In this document: positions 10,716 through 22,399 of the stretch, piece by piece
Layout of the letters: every line of letters starts with the position of its first letter
Numbering within the stretch: position 1 is the stretch's first letter
DNA from: Schistocephalus solidus
Taxonomy: Eukaryota; Platyhelminthes; Cestoda; Diphyllobothriidea; Diphyllobothriidae
Assembly: GCA_017591395.1 (NCBI GenBank)
Contig: WEDG01002894.1
Span: 62,001 to 126,000, forward strand
DNA length: 64,000 nt
Direction of reading: 5' to 3'
The notes under the pieces: model-generated
Seen by the model: the letters and a program-made list of their open reading frames with translations, nothing else
Database searches by the model: none
What the model was told of the DNA's origin: nothing
Position numbers and translations under genes: made by a program

Positions 10716-11940
10716 AAATTCAAACACGTGATTCGTTTCCTCTACCACGTATTGAGTTTACTTTGGACGCTTTCACTGTGGCTTAGGGGTTCTCCACCCT
10801 AGACCTTAACTTTGGCTCCTGGCAAGTAGAGCTTGAATCCACAGACCGACAAAAGATAGCATGTATACTGCCAGAAGGACTGTTTGAATTTGAGGCTATA
10901 CCTTTCGGACTCTGCAACGCAGTAGCCGCATTCCAACGACTTATGCAAGTAGTACTAGCCCACCCATATCCACACAATTTCTGGTGTACCTGGATGATGT
11001 CATCATTTTCGGTAAAACAATCACACAATGTAAAGAGAACCTACACGCAGCCTTAGAAGCTTTCCAAGAGGCACACCTTAGACTAAACCCCCAAAAGTAT
11101 CAGATCCTCCACATTCATTTGACCGTCTTAGATAATGAAGTGAATGCAAAAGGCCTACACATATCGACATAAAAAATAGACTCCATTCGCGCTTGGCCGA
11201 TACCACAAACACCCACGGAGGTCCGAAGATTCATGGGTTTAGCCTCTTATTATAGGCGCGTCATCGCGAACTTCGCTGGCATAGTGAGTAACCTTAAAAG
11301 ACTAATGGAAAAAGGACGGAATTTCCTTTGGTCCGATGAATGCCAGATAGCATTTGATTTCCTTTAAGCTCACTTAACAACAGCACCGATGATCATGCTC
11401 CCTAACAGCAGCGAATACGCACCTTCTTTCATTCTTGAAATGGACGCCGGCGAATTTGCTGTTGGCACCGTGCAATCATAGGCTGATGACAAAGACCAAG
11501 AGAAACCAATATGGTTCGCCAGCAAAACGCTCTCGAAACCACAAAGAAACTATTGCACATACCATTGTGAGTTTTTAGCATTAATTACTTTCAGCAAACA
11601 GTCCTGGCCATACCTACTGGGCAAACCGTTCGTTGTGCGCTCTGATCATAAGACCTTACAGAGGTTACAGAATACCAAGGATGTAGAGGGTCAAATTACC
11701 CGTTGGCAAGAAATACTACAGGAGTATTTGCTTACTTGAGTCTACTGAGTAGGCAAAGAACACATCAACAACGAAGCCCTGTCCCGACGTTCCATCAAGG
11801 CGGATTCCATGTCGTACGGATTTAGCGAGGATATTAACGCAGTGTACGCGAGTGAACTGACTCGACACCACTGAAAAGTACCTCAGAGTACTGAACCGGA
11901 CACAGAAATAGTATATGACCATTTGCTACGTGAACACTAG
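10716..11940 (+). pseudogene. Gypsy reverse transcriptase and RNase H
   Basis: The frame resumes with D-S-F-P-L-P-R-I, then FGLCNAVAAFQRLM, and the catalytic Y-L-D-D-V-I-I-F at about 10987-11010. The connection and RNase H follow: P-T-E-V-R-R-F-M-G-L-A-S-Y-Y-R-R, M-D-A-G-E-F-A-V-G-T-V (catalytic Asp kept), K-P-Q-R-N-Y, S-D-H-K-T-L-Q-R-L. At least four stops or frameshifts interrupt it. The YLDD active site is intact, but the protein cannot be made. Confidence 0.9.
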
Positions 11941-12587
11941 CGCCCTCCAAACACCGAATTGCGTGGATCACCAGAAACAGCTTACATCCGGCATACCAAG
12001 TGGTCACAACTCCTAATTACCAATGACATTCTGTTACTCAGAGGCAAAACAACAAAAAGGACTGAATAGTCGTTCCAGGAAGTCTAGTAAATTCAGTACT
12101 TACAGACCTTCAGGACAGAACAAGATGGAAGCCGCAGCCCGCCAATAGTTCTCGTGACCTAAACTCCATGATCAGTTGGCCAGCTTCTGCAATACTTGCA
12201 CGACATGCGCTTACATTAAGTCCCCTTAACAACAAAGTCAAGCGCTACTCTAACCGATGCTCACAAGTTTTCAGTTTCAACGGCTTAGACATCATTGACC
12301 CTCCCCTCGTTACGACCTCTGGCCAGAGATTTATATTATAAATGGTCGATTATTTTACCAACTGGGCAGAGAAAGTAACCCTCTTACGTCAGGATGCCAT
12401 TTCAATGACCACCATGATATTCAATAACTGGATCTGTCATTTAAGAGCACCATTATCCATCCATTTGGACTGTGGAGCAAACTTCGAGAGCAGACCACTA
12501 CAAAATGTGCGTGACCTTCTAGATATATACAAGACCCGTACAAAACCTGCACACCCAGGAGAAAATGGTCCAGATTTTGCTTGCTGA
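11941..12587 (+). pseudogene. Gypsy integrase remnant, 3'-truncated
   Basis: A damaged N-terminal zinc-binding region (12150-12200, with C-N-T-C) is followed by the catalytic core: MVDYFTNWAEKV with the first Asp, then IHLDCGANFES with the second Asp, then KTRTKPAHPGENG ending around the expected Glu. The element stops there. No C-terminal domain, chromodomain or LTR follows. Confidence 0.85.
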
Positions 12588-13182
12588 TTTTTCATTGCAT
12601 TGTGAAATTATTATTTTGCCAATATAATGGTCTTTAACAGTGTACATTTTTATACCACTGTATTCTCGCTGAGATTTTGCCTTAAGATCTCACACGAGCT
12701 TTAATTAAGCCACTACATTTTACTTTGAACTACGATGAGAACCAAAGTAGAGTTCATTGAAAGCTTTCAGCCTCTATACCTTTGCGTACGCCTAGGGTAG
12801 AACGCAGTCATAGCCGTTCGTCACTCGTTGTTAATGCAAGGATATTACAAATCTGCGTTGTACGAATGTAACGACTTTTTGCTAAAATTTGGGACCATCC
12901 TCTGAATTCTAGGAAAATTGTTCGATAAGAACATATCCAATGTTCCCTCTGAAGAATGTAAACGTTTAGACTCATTTTTTCACTTGGTTGCCAGTGAATC
13001 TTGTAAAAGGCTAAAAAGAGCATTTAATTTCCTATTAAAATTGTTCCTAGCTCAACACAGCCTATGAATGTTGCGGTGGATTTCATTTACTCCTGTGGAT
13101 ACAACTATAAGATAACGGATGACAAACGCCTCTCGTACTGTAGGAAAAGCCGTCAATCTTATTTAAACTTTTTCTCTAATCG
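12588..13182. other. No gene recognised
   Basis: AT-rich spacer after the Gypsy truncation point, with no supported feature. Confidence 0.4.
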
Positions 13183-13744
13183 ATGTTGATTTGGTATTTA
13201 TCCACCGAGACCGAGCTTGAAGATATCCGGAAAACGCGAAAAGGGGTCAGCTTATCCTACTCCCGTAATATCGGACTCACTTCTGCCCCTTGCTTCTACC
13301 TCTACCACTCACTCAAGCCGAATAACACCTTCGGCTGTCTCCACAAAAGCAGAATCCCCAGTTAATTTTATGATGCTACTAGTAGCCCCCCTAGAACATC
13401 CGAGAATCAGGCTACATCATCTGGACCGACAGCTTCGCCATATTTACGAAGTCCTGAAAGTTTATTTCCTTTAAATCACCCCAGGAATGCCATCAGAACG
13501 AGGTGATTCAAAATCTGAATCCTTAACTGACCTAAAATAAAGGTAACATTGTTCCATTAAAGGATATGCTGCCTTCTCCCAGATCTAATAAGCCTCTACA
13601 ACTGAACTCCTCTATAAACCACTTTATTTTTACACTGCCAATGGACCCCTCGATAATCTTCCCCAACCATTTGCACTCCCACATAATCCAAGCGTCCTAT
13701 CTCCTAAGGCCAGCAGTTCTCAACTCAACTCCTTTAAACAACAT
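13183..13744 (+). other. Ser/Pro/Thr-rich open stretch, possible broken host exon
   Basis: Successive plus-strand frames read KISGKREKGSAYPTPVISDS, then SSGPTASPYLRSPESLFPL, then NGPLDNLPQPFALPHNPSVL followed by SPKASSSQLNSFKQHDSSTV. Each has the composition of a disordered Ser/Pro-rich protein, but they lie in different frames with stops between. The last runs open up to the RTE insertion at 13745. It may be a decayed or interrupted coding region. No family is recognised. Confidence 0.3.
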
Positions 13745-14589
13745 GACAGTTCAACCGTTGATTTTGACGATATCCACCGTAGGCTCCACACCAGGTAGTG
13801 CAGGGACGGTGACTTGCAAGTGAATTAGTTTTAAGTGCTAGTAGCCTTGCGCTGCAGTTACCGCACTCTCTCTTCCTCCTCCACCTTAGTCCGGTGTCAA
13901 GACAGAGTCAAGAAGACCGGAGATGTGAGATGGCGCAGGTGGCTGGCGTGGCCAAAGCCACCCCTGGGTGTTCCACCACACGTGACTCGGATCCCACGGA
14001 GTAAGATGGCCATAAAGGCCACATTAAGAAGGAGCCATTGCAGCCTGACTCTCAGTCCACCAGTCAGTCGCTCCACACAAAACCCATTGGGCTGACCACA
14101 CAGTTCGAGTTATCCCGTCACTTGGCAACCTTCCAAGCCACGGCTTTTAGCGCACCGTGATAGTTTCAAGCGCGTCAGATTGTTTATAGTGAGGAAAATT
14201 CGCTGAGCTGTCGACCTCACTCTCTCATTAACCTCCAAAATCACACCACCATCCGAGCCAGTCAGTTGTCTGAGGTGGGAATGGGCGCATTGGCTGACAG
14301 GTCGGCGTACCCGTCTTCGCGCGCCACAGCGCGACTTTGCCTCCATAACGCACACACCAGGATTTACTTACTCAGGGGATATAGAGGAGCCATCGCCATC
14401 TGACTCCCAGTCAATTGGTCAGTCACTCGACACACACAGCACATAAACTGGGCCGATGGCGTGGTCTGGTGTAAGCGTCAGATTGGCAGCCTTCCAAGCC
14501 ACGGTTTCTAGGATACCATGATTTTATCAGGTACATTATGATTATTATCAGGGTATTGTCTATGTATTTGTGTAGATGGTGTGCGCTGA

Positions 14590-15154
14590 TGTGGCTTAGC
14601 CTCCGGTGGTTTACCGAAGGTTGTCGTGGAGGCGCATGTGTCCTTATAGGCCCATGCGGTGTGTTCCTGTTGCGGGAGCAGTGAGGGCAGTGGAGGCGGG
14701 CGCCACGACTGTATGTCGGAGCCCCAGGCACTGGTTCACCAGCCTCCGTGCGATGGATTCACAGGTGACCGACCTGGTCGATGCGTGAGTTAAAGTTGCG
14801 GGCGCATTGTGGGCAGGAGATATCGGTAGAGGCTGGGGGGATGTCATTCATGGTAGTGGGGGTGGCAGTGGCGTTTAGCATGGCAGGAGCGGAGGGTGTA
14901 CATGATGTATCAGTGTTGTCGGCATTTTGGTGAATTCCGCTGTCATGGATGCGCATGTGACAGAATAGGCCCACGTGATGTGAGAATGCGCGAGGACAAT
15001 GAGGAGAGTGGAGGCGGCGATCTCTGCTGTGTGTTGGTGCTCTAGGCAGTGGTTCACCAGTCTCTGGGCAATGGATTCGCAAGTGACCGGGCAGGCCGAT
15101 GCGTGAGGTGCGTGTGCGGTCACATTGACGATAGTTTAAGGAGAGATTACCCAT
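14590..15154 (-). pseudogene. C2H2 zinc-finger array of the RTE element
   Basis: Downstream of the RT the minus strand encodes repeated finger modules of the form C-x2-C-x-R-x-F/T-x-S-R-I-G-L-x-G-H-L-R-I-H-C, joined by linkers such as TGEPLPRAPTHSRDRRLH. The full modules come in pairs (RIGLPGHLRIHC and VGLFCHMRIHD; then SRIDQVGHL and a last degenerate one). Several metal ligands are mutated. They probably served nucleic-acid binding by the element's own protein. Confidence 0.8.
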
Positions 15155-15383
15155 TGCTGATGGTGGTGGTGGTGGTAGTGAAGGCGAAGGTGGGGGTGGT
15201 TGCGGAGGTGCGGGTAACAGGTGATGAGTATTAGGATGTGGTCTCTATGGTGGTTTGAGTCATGGAATTGATGCCAGGAGTGAGAGTGGGGAAGTCTGAA
15301 GGAGGGTTGGCAGAATTTGACGTAGAAATTGGAATTGTCTGATTGTTGGTGCATTGCGTCCGAAGATGTTCAACCAGGCCGAT

Positions 15384-16985
15384 TCATGCGTAAAAGATGC
15401 ATTGACAGCTTGGGCATGTTGGCAGGACCTGGGCATCGATGGTGTTGGTCCGGAGCACTGGTGACTTTAATGCCGTTCTTTGGGCCTTGGCGGCGGCAAT
15501 CCGGTTGTCCTTATAGATTGCTGAACCAGTCTTCACGGATCTTCTCCATGCCGGTCTATCCTGGGCGAGGTCCTCCCAAGTCACCGGGTTGATTTGCAAT
15601 TTCTTCAGTGATTTCTTCAAAGTGTCCTTGTAGCATCGTTTTTGACCTCCCTCTCGGCGAGCACCCGTAGCGCCATCTCCGTAGGAACGTCGTTTGGGTA
15701 TTCGCTTGTCGTCCATTCTTACCAGGTGTCCGCTCCATCGCAGTTGCTCTTGCCTCAGCAGGATGTGGATGCTGAGAGTTCCAGTCTGCTCCAGGACTTC
15801 CATGTCTGGGATCCTGTCATGCCATCTCAGCTTCAGTATTCTGCGGAGGGAGCTGAGATGGAAGTGATTCAGCGTCCTTGCTTGGTTTGAGTAAACGGTT
15901 TAGGTCTACGCTCCGTAAAGTAGTGTCGTCAAGACGACGGCCTCGTATATCTACAGTTAAGTGTTCTGGTGAAGACCGTGGCGATTCCACACGGAGGCCT
16001 ACAGCCGGCAGAAGGCCTGACTAGCTTTGGTGATCCAATGCATGACAGCGTGCTTGTTAGATAAGCAAATGTCTCCACGTTTTTGAGCTGAGCACCGTTG
16101 ACATTGATTCCAGGAGCAATGTCTTCCACGCTGGGTGGCGGCTGGTGCATGACCACCGTTTTGGCTGTACTGATTGTTTATTCAAAATCGGCGCAGCCTG
16201 CTGCAAAGAGGTCCATACACCTTTGCATGTCCTCCTCCGTCACGGTGTTAAGGGCGCAGTCGTCCACGAAGTGCAAGTCATGGACTGAAGTCGTAGACAC
16301 GCGCGTTGAAGCCTGCTTACGCCAACTGTTGAGAAGTTGTTCATCAGTTCTGTAGGCGACGTGGACCCCAAGCTGATTATCACGGTAGGCGTCCATCAGC
16401 ATAGCCGAGAACATGAGACTGAACAGGGTGGGAGCAAACACGCAGCCCTGCTCCACTCCGTTGGTCACTGTGAATGCTTCGGATACCGTTGCGTTATCAG
16501 TGACGCACGCCGTCATCCCGTCATGAAGCTGACGTACCATGTGCGTGAACTGCTGAGGACAGCCGAATTCATGCATAACCTTCCCCAGTCCGTCACGATT
16601 CACCATGTCAAAAGCTTTCCTTAGATCCCACGAAGGTAGTGTATAGGTGAGTTCGCATCTACTGGCACTTCTCTTATAGCTGCCGGGCAGCAAATATCAT
16701 ATTGGTTGTTCCGCGCTGTCGGCGGAAGCCACATTGGCTTTCCGGGAGCAGGCCCTGCTCTTGTTGAGCGTTCAGACGATTGAGAGGGATATGGGCGAAG
16801 ATCTTTCCGGCGATTTTGAGCAACGAGATGCCTCTGTGATTATCACAGAAATGCCGGTTCCCCTTCCATTTGTAGAAATGGACGATGTTTGCGTCTTTGA
16901 AATCCTGAGGAACTTGTCCTTGGAGCCACATCTCCTGGAAGAGTGTTGTGAGTTCTGCCATCAGCCGGGCCCTACGTGCTTGCAT
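15384..16985 (-). pseudogene. RTE-like reverse transcriptase with first zinc finger
   Basis: Motifs in order on the minus strand: L-P-E-S-Q-C-G-F-R-R-Q-R-G-T-T, W-D-L-R-K-A-F-D-M-V-N-R (usually L-T-K-A-F-D), NGVEQGCVFAPTLFSLMFSA, F-V-D-D-C-A-L-N (active site, usually F-A-D-D), M-H-Q-P-P-P, then LRWSGHLVRMDDKRIPKR, W-R-R-S-V-K-T-G and a first finger C-P-S-C-Q-C-I-F. Frame changes near 16680, 16180 and 15800 inactivate it. Confidence 0.87.
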
Positions 16986-17002
16986 TTTGCTGTCTTATCT
17001 TC

Positions 17003-18108
17003 AGTTTAATGAATGAATCTAGCCGTTCAAAAATTGAAAATGTCCAAAGAGATTTCAAAAAAAACTCCTTTGTCTGACGCTTTCAAATACTTCCTTGTCA
17101 ACCAGATTCCAGATGATAGAGCTAACATTCCTTTGGGTCACGAGCCTGGAAGCAGACTTTTGTCTCCCTTTCCGACGTAATAATAGCTCAACTCTCCCCT
17201 TGCTTTCTGTCATTACCCTATTATTCTTTCTTATGACGTAATAAATTCTGCACTAATTATACCTTTTCCTGCATCCTCCACGTGTAAGCGCTCTCTATTA
17301 TTTGCTTATAGGTATAGCTTTATTTGGAATAACTTGCCAATCGAAATTGGGTCGTTTACTAGTCTATCTGCATTCAAGCGAAGACTGCACATTTATCTTA
17401 ACACTGATTCTATTAACCTTTTATTTTCCTCATCTTTTCCCAGTAGCTTTCCCCATGACTCGGAGAAAAGACCATCGGGAATTTAAGTAACCCTCTTGAA
17501 ACTATATTTTCGCTACCTCGTGTACCCCATGAACCATAATGTCTCTTTATGTCACCAATCATCCAAACGGTGAAGTCATTCGGACGTACACATTCGGTGG
17601 TCCACAGTCTAAAATTCTGAGGTTTCGTTGGATACTTACTGTCACCAGAATTCAATTCTGGATGATAGGATGCTCAGGTCAAATTTCACTGACTCATTTT
17701 CGTGAGATTTTGTTTCCTGCCCCAGAGTGATTAAAAACGAACCATATCGACATTTCCTTATCTCATTCTGAAATGCTATTGCAGTCTTTGCCTACACTAA
17801 CAACTTACCTTATTTTCATAAGCGGTTGTTTTCTCCTACCCTCAATTCAAAAATGGATGCCTATTGAACACTGCCTCCATTTTCACGGAAGCAGTTTTTT
17901 TCACGTTCTTTTTCTTAGTTCACTATTAATTTCAAAACATCGCTAACTGGTGACCTAACAGGACAATTTCTCCCTTAATTATTAAGTAATTGCACATTTT
18001 CTCTGCACACCTTGCTATAATTTTATTTCGTTACTAATGTTTGTTTCGACAGTGCCTTTTCGGCGCTTACCAAATAAAAATTATAAATTTCTCTCAACAG
18101 AGCAGTGG
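17003..18108 (+). mobile_element. LINE family E, 3' end
   Basis: It is homologous over about 1.1 kb to the inverted insertion at 9587-10715. The first 300 bases still show the LINE ORF2 C terminus (an R-F-Q-K-K-like segment; later W-N-N-L-P-I-E). The rest is noncoding 3' UTR ending near ataaaaattataaatt. It directly abuts the 5' end of the minus-strand RTE copy. Confidence 0.75.
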
Positions 18109-18630
18109 ACTCGTGTATTGGACGAAGATGGTAGGGTTGACTTCATCTACATTGATTTCAAAAATGCGTTTGACAGTGTTTCATAAAATTTCTTATCTAT
18201 AAATTATCTAAAATTTTAATTAGAGGAATGCTGCTGACTGGATCACATATTTTCTTACAGGAAGATTGCAAATTAAGTGCATCGACACCTCAAAATCAGC
18301 ACCTAATCCAGTTCTAGGTGTTAACCCCCAACGCTCCATCTTAGGACCGTTACTCTCCCTAGTCTACATCAACGACTGTGTCGATGACTTGCGTTGCAGT
18401 GCCATCATGTTTGTAGACGATGTCAAATTGGGAAGGGCCATCAGATCTGATGCCGACAGACACGCACTTCAAGAGTGTCTCGACAGTCTTAGCAGCTGGT
18501 CTGCTCGTTGGCTCTTAAATTTTAACGTTGGGAAGTGTGGGTTCCTAAGACTCCCTACTAAAAATAGGTTTATTGATTTGGCACTGATTGGGCGCCGTCA
18601 ACTCCTTAGCACACAGGATAAAACGTCAAA
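18109..18630 (+). pseudogene. CR1-like LINE RT fragment
   Basis: It reads V-D-F-I-Y-I-D-F-K-N-A-F-D-S-V-S (RT motif A), loses frame, then resumes with V-N-P-Q-R-S-I-L-G-P-L-L-S-L-V-Y-I-N-D-C and M-F-V-D-D-V-K-L (active site FVDD). A thumb-like W-L-L-N-F-N-V-G-K-C segment follows. It most resembles the RT of the CR1-like element at 50618-52523. The last about 60 bases belong to the block also found at 41903. Confidence 0.8.
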
Positions 18631-20990
18631 CAAACTCCACTTTTGATTAACCACTTCTAGTTTAGTTTTGTTGCTTGCTTAAATAGCAGTGTTTGAAATG
18701 ACGAGTTTGTTTAAAGTAAAACAACTGTTTTTCAAGGTTTACAAATAGCAATAGTTGAAAAGAAAACAGGGTAAGAATGGTTAGAGTCAAGACTAGTCTG
18801 TTATTGACGTTCGAGAGTATTCATTCGACAGAGGTAGAAACGTCTGCGGTCGATTCGAAGGGGTAGGCACTTCCAATCAGATGCGAGCGCAGTCGATTCC
18901 GGTGTGGGGTTGAACCGGACAGGACGGTCGGATGAGCGGCGGGAGGTTTAAAACTTTCACTTTCACTTTCGTTTTTCCTTTTCAATCTCGATCTCAGCGA
19001 CCGTGGCGGTAGTCGGGTCCCCGCAGTCCAACGACCTACATCCTTCAAAGGACCAATCGTCCGAAGATATACCTTTCTCTTTGTAAAACCTTCCATCCTG
19101 GTGAAGTCAAATCCTTGTATTTCTATCACTATTGAATCTTTGCTCAGATTCAGTTTATCATTATTAGTCTCCTGCATTTCATCGGTTACGTACTCTTACG
19201 AGTAAACAAACATCTAACCTCTACATTATCTGCTTCTTTATACCTTGATATGAGTGAGTACCTCCACCAAGACAAGTCCAAAATGGATGAATCCCTTACA
19301 GAGCCGGCCCTTTTAGACTGTGAAACGTCATCCCCTGTATCTACGCCTGATATCGAAGGAACGAGTTAACATCCTATTGACAGAAAGAAGAAGGACGTTA
19401 TAGGGTCTGCCGAATAATTAGACTTAGTTGACTGATTGCAAAAAAGGTGAAAATAGATTAGGAGCAAGAAGAGTTCAACGGTAAGAAACTTTCAATGCAG
19501 TCCTTCAGTCGTCATATTTGTGTTTTATAATATAGTGTTGATTATGTTTGATCTAGCTGAATGAAACAGCTAGTACCATTCGTTTCATAAACTATATCAA
19601 AACCTAGGCGTGCGGCTCGTTGCGCATTCGAATAATGTAGAGCATAAATGATGTTAAAAAAGGAAAAAAAGATACTACTAACAGATAGAGATAAAAAAAT
19701 AATAAGTTTTGCAAGTAAGTTTTAAAGCAAATTGTTTAAAAATCATAAAATTATAAATAAAAATAAAGACGATATCCAAAGAGATTTGAAAATGCAAAAT
19801 TATCCTAAATTATTAAATAAGATTTAACAATAGAATAAAAAGCTGTTTTTAGATTATGGGTATATCAATCATTAAATAGAGAGCCCTTGCGCATAGCCAG
19901 AGGATAGGTATTTCTGAGTCTTGTAGGTTACTAACCACCAGCTATAGCTTCCCATAGCCAGAAGATGAACCACATAACCAGATGATTAAATTCTTCATCG
20001 CTGTGTGCATTGCAGGTCGTCGTAGGAGGTTCATAAAAGGACGTGAAATAACTACTCGTGGGAGCTTCTGGTCTGAGTATACAGTTCTAGTGAAATGGCT
20101 ATCGCCGTCATCAAAAGCAAAGTACGTTTGGATTTACAGCTTGACTTCTAGGTGCAGATACGGCAGCTCATCGGGAGGACTTGGAGTTGAAGCAATTATC
20201 GCCGATATTTACCACCGCGTCGTAAAACACGTGATTCTCACTGTTGGCGTTATCAGAGCCCTTTCGGCCCGACTTCTATGTTAAAGAAACAAGTTGAAAA
20301 ATGCCCTATCTTATTCAAAAATAGATGTGTGAGATTATTTAACAGATATTGGTTGATTTTTATTTTAAATTCTAGTAGGGTTTGGCTATTTCTAATAGAA
20401 CTTGGTGGGACATTCCATATTGTCGCGTATCTTATGGAATAGAAGTTAGATCTTTGGGCCTTTCTAATTAAGGAATTTTCATAATTTCTAGTGTCTCCGG
20501 GGTCGTTTTGATTATTTGGTTTATTCATTCTGAAAAAATCTTGGTCGCGTGTGATTTTGAATATAAAATTGAGACCATTTTTGAGTTTTCTGATCCAGAC
20601 GGGTTGCAGACCATATCTATTGTATAGTTCCATATATGAGCCTTGAATGCTATCACATATGGATAAGGATCTGGTAAAGCATCTTGAAATGGCTTCTAGT
20701 TTCTTTCGGACGTCTGAGAGCATTATGCCAAAGAAAATCGAGCAGTAATCCAGGAGAGGTAAAGCGTACATTTTATATAGTCATGTCTTTAGGACAGGTA
20801 AGGAGAAATGTTTGAAAATGAATCCGCATAGTCTAGTGACCTTTAGTGATATTTGTTTACCGTGAGGATATAAATTTAAGCGTATTTGTAAAGCTAAGAA
20901 ACAAGTATTTTATTGATGTTGTCTTGGTTATTTCCCGATTTTTGCAAATAAGGGAGGTAGTTTTTGTGGACCAAAAATCAGGAGATGACA
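18565..20990. repeat. Composite duplicated block, copy 1 (partner at 41903-44290)
   Basis: 18565-18910 matches 41903-42283, and 19373-20990 matches 42689-44290 at high identity, for example over tagacttagttgactgattg and agagcccttgcgcatagcc. The middle segments (18911-19372 and 42284-42688) are not alignable by eye. The right-hand part is the 3' end of the minus-strand family-C LINE. Confidence 0.82.
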
Positions 20991-21015
20991 TTTACTTGGA
21001 GAGAATGGCATTGTT
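20253..21015 (-). pseudogene. Family-C LINE ORF2, C-terminal part
   Basis: The minus-strand frame of 172 codons (20771-20253) reads LPLLDYCSIFFG, then F-T-R-S-L-S-I-C-D, S-Y-M-E-L-Y-N-R-Y-G-L-Q-P-V-W-I-R-(K/R)-L, KAQRSNFYSIRYATIWNVPP and S-Q-T-L-L-E-F-K-I-K-I-N. This is the standard tail of a CR1/Jockey-type RT protein (R-x-x-L-F, W-N-x-L-P, F-K-x-x-L). Homologous sequence continues to 21015, where it is cut by a CR1-like fragment in the opposite orientation. Confidence 0.82.
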
Positions 21016-21868
21016 TCATTGAACAAGTGAGGACCAGTGAGGAGGATGATTCCTACCAATAGCCTCCCATTGGTCAACCGCTTTCAATTGTCGAGGAATA
21101 TATGAACCTCACTGTTTTAATAAACTCCTCATTCAAACCATCTTCACAATGCCTAAAGGCAGATAAACGCGTGACACAGGTCTTATTTGCGCTCAGACGT
21201 ATATTTTTGCAGATCGAGAAGTACGAACTCCAAAAAACCTAAGGGGCATTTGTTCAACCTAACTTGTAGTATGCCGTCCAGGCCTGGCGTCCGTAGTTTA
21301 AAAATGATTATCTACAGTTGGAACGAGTGCAGGCGAGGGCTATAAAGATGGTGAAGAATCTTTGGCATCTGCCTTATGATGACAAACTGGCTGAGCTTGG
21401 TTTGTTTCCTCTCATGTACAGGCAACTACGCAGTGATGTCATCCAAACCTACTGGATTGTAAGAGGCCGAAATTGTGCCCTAAAATTTTCTGACGACTTC
21501 TAATTGGCTGAAACGGAACATCTCCGGGGTCATATCGTTAAACTGAAAGTATGTTGGTCCATACGGATGTCCGACCGAATGCCTATTCGCAGAGGATCGT
21601 TGGAGCATGTAACGGACTCCCTTACTAGGTGGTCCCTTCAGAAACAGTTGACAAATTTAAATGCAAACTAGATACTCATTTTCTGAGAAACTATTGTACA
21701 TATAATGAATGCTGTGTCAGTAGCGGCAGCTTGCACCTGGCCAACACTTATCGATGACCTACATTTACAGTTGTAAGAGGTATTGTTGTAAACGTTCATT
21801 CTAGTATCACTTTTGAATGTGAATGAGGAGCTTAAGAGCGAAAAGCCTTATTCCCTCAAAAGATTGAC
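20811..21868 (+). repeat. Left about 1.05-kb direct repeat flanking the full-length family-1 LINE
   Basis: It aligns collinearly with 27127-28185 (constant offset of about 6317). The repeat contains the same unusual junction between a family-C LINE piece and the CR1-like piece (ggcattgtttcatt|gaacaag). The first 150 bases differ at roughly one site in eight, and the remaining about 900 at roughly 1 percent. Confidence 0.85.
21016..21868 (+). mobile_element. CR1-like LINE 3' fragment (family 2), copy 1
   Basis: It encodes the ORF2 tail (E-R-V-Q-A-R-A-I-K-M-V-K-N, PYDDKLAELGLFPLMYRQLR, then W-N-x-L-P remnants and F-K-C-K-L-D-T-H-F) followed by a 3' UTR ending ctcaaaagattgac. The second copy at 27335-28185 is nearly identical, and a third, more diverged copy is split at 30446-30553 and 33009-33465. 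Confidence 0.85.
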
Positions 21869-22221
21869 GTTGGCGCGTTGTTTGAAATTGGTTTCGAATT
21901 TCAAGTACCTCGAGCCTACGAGTTTTTAGTCTCTACCTCAGTGTAGAAGACATGGTGCTGGAAAATTATTAAAGAATTGTCTTTATATTCCTCTGAGTTT
22001 GTAAATTGCGACTTGGACCCTCGATCTAAGCTGCTTTCTGAAACTCACGCCGGCTGTGTGCTCCCTGCATCTGCTTTCAATCGCGGAAGGGGCTCAAACT
22101 AAAGGCTAAGTCCTTATATTTTCATATTCTTATTGTTGAATATCCTAACTGACTCTCTGTTAATTTTGTGGCAATTCTAAAATGCCAAACTCAAGTTCCT
22201 TAAGCTTATCGTCACAAAAAA

Positions 22222-22308
22222 TTGGTCCACGATTTAGTTTTGAATCTGCACCACAAAATTGCTTGGGACCGTCTATCGGCGCCTCTACCCACTCGGCCAT
22301 ATTGGTAG
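22222..22308 (-). repeat. Antisense tRNA-like module in LINE 5' region (copy 1)
   Basis: On the minus strand an A-box-like atggccgagtgggtagaggc is followed by a degenerate B box (agattcaaaacta) and then gtggaccaatttttt. The same arrangement recurs at 29221-29296 and 48560-48637, always antisense to the LINE and just 5' of the ORF1 Cys motif. No full cloverleaf is present. Confidence 0.55.
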
Positions 22309-22399
22309 GGGATCTTGTTAAGCAAGTTAATGGGCAAGCAGAAAACAATTATAACTATCGTTTTTCTGCTATTTGTTCACCTCCCGCTAAACGGGGTAA

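Larger units (their letters stand above)
6994..12587 (+). mobile_element. Decayed Ty3/Gypsy retrotransposon, nested by three later insertions
   Basis: In order it carries gag, aspartic protease, reverse transcriptase, RNase H and integrase remnants, which is the Gypsy order. It is interrupted at 7938-8179, 8655-9236 and about 9587-10715 by unrelated elements. After them the Gypsy reading resumes, although about 20 residues around the third insertion are missing. Frameshifts and stops occur in every domain. The 3' end is cut off in the integrase core, and I see no LTRs. Confidence 0.85.
13745..17003 (-). mobile_element. RTE-like LINE with C2H2 finger array, 5'-truncated
   Basis: A minus-strand copy of the element at 35866-40120. 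It begins in the RT palm approach (about 16985), continues through RT, a conserved C-terminal block, a finger array (15430-14590) and about 0.85 kb of 3' tail, and ends at gacag (complement ctgtc), the same terminus as the other copies. The endonuclease is missing. A GGT-rich microsatellite at about 15156-15180 lies between the first finger and the rest. Confidence 0.88.

Noticed and set aside
6994..12587. LTRs of the Gypsy element
   Set aside because: No pair of direct repeats could be found around the coding remnants. The 3' side ends abruptly in the integrase core.
14423..15354. Several plus- and minus-strand frames of 60-130 codons as independent zinc-finger genes
   Set aside because: They are frame-shifted pieces of one finger array belonging to the RTE element.
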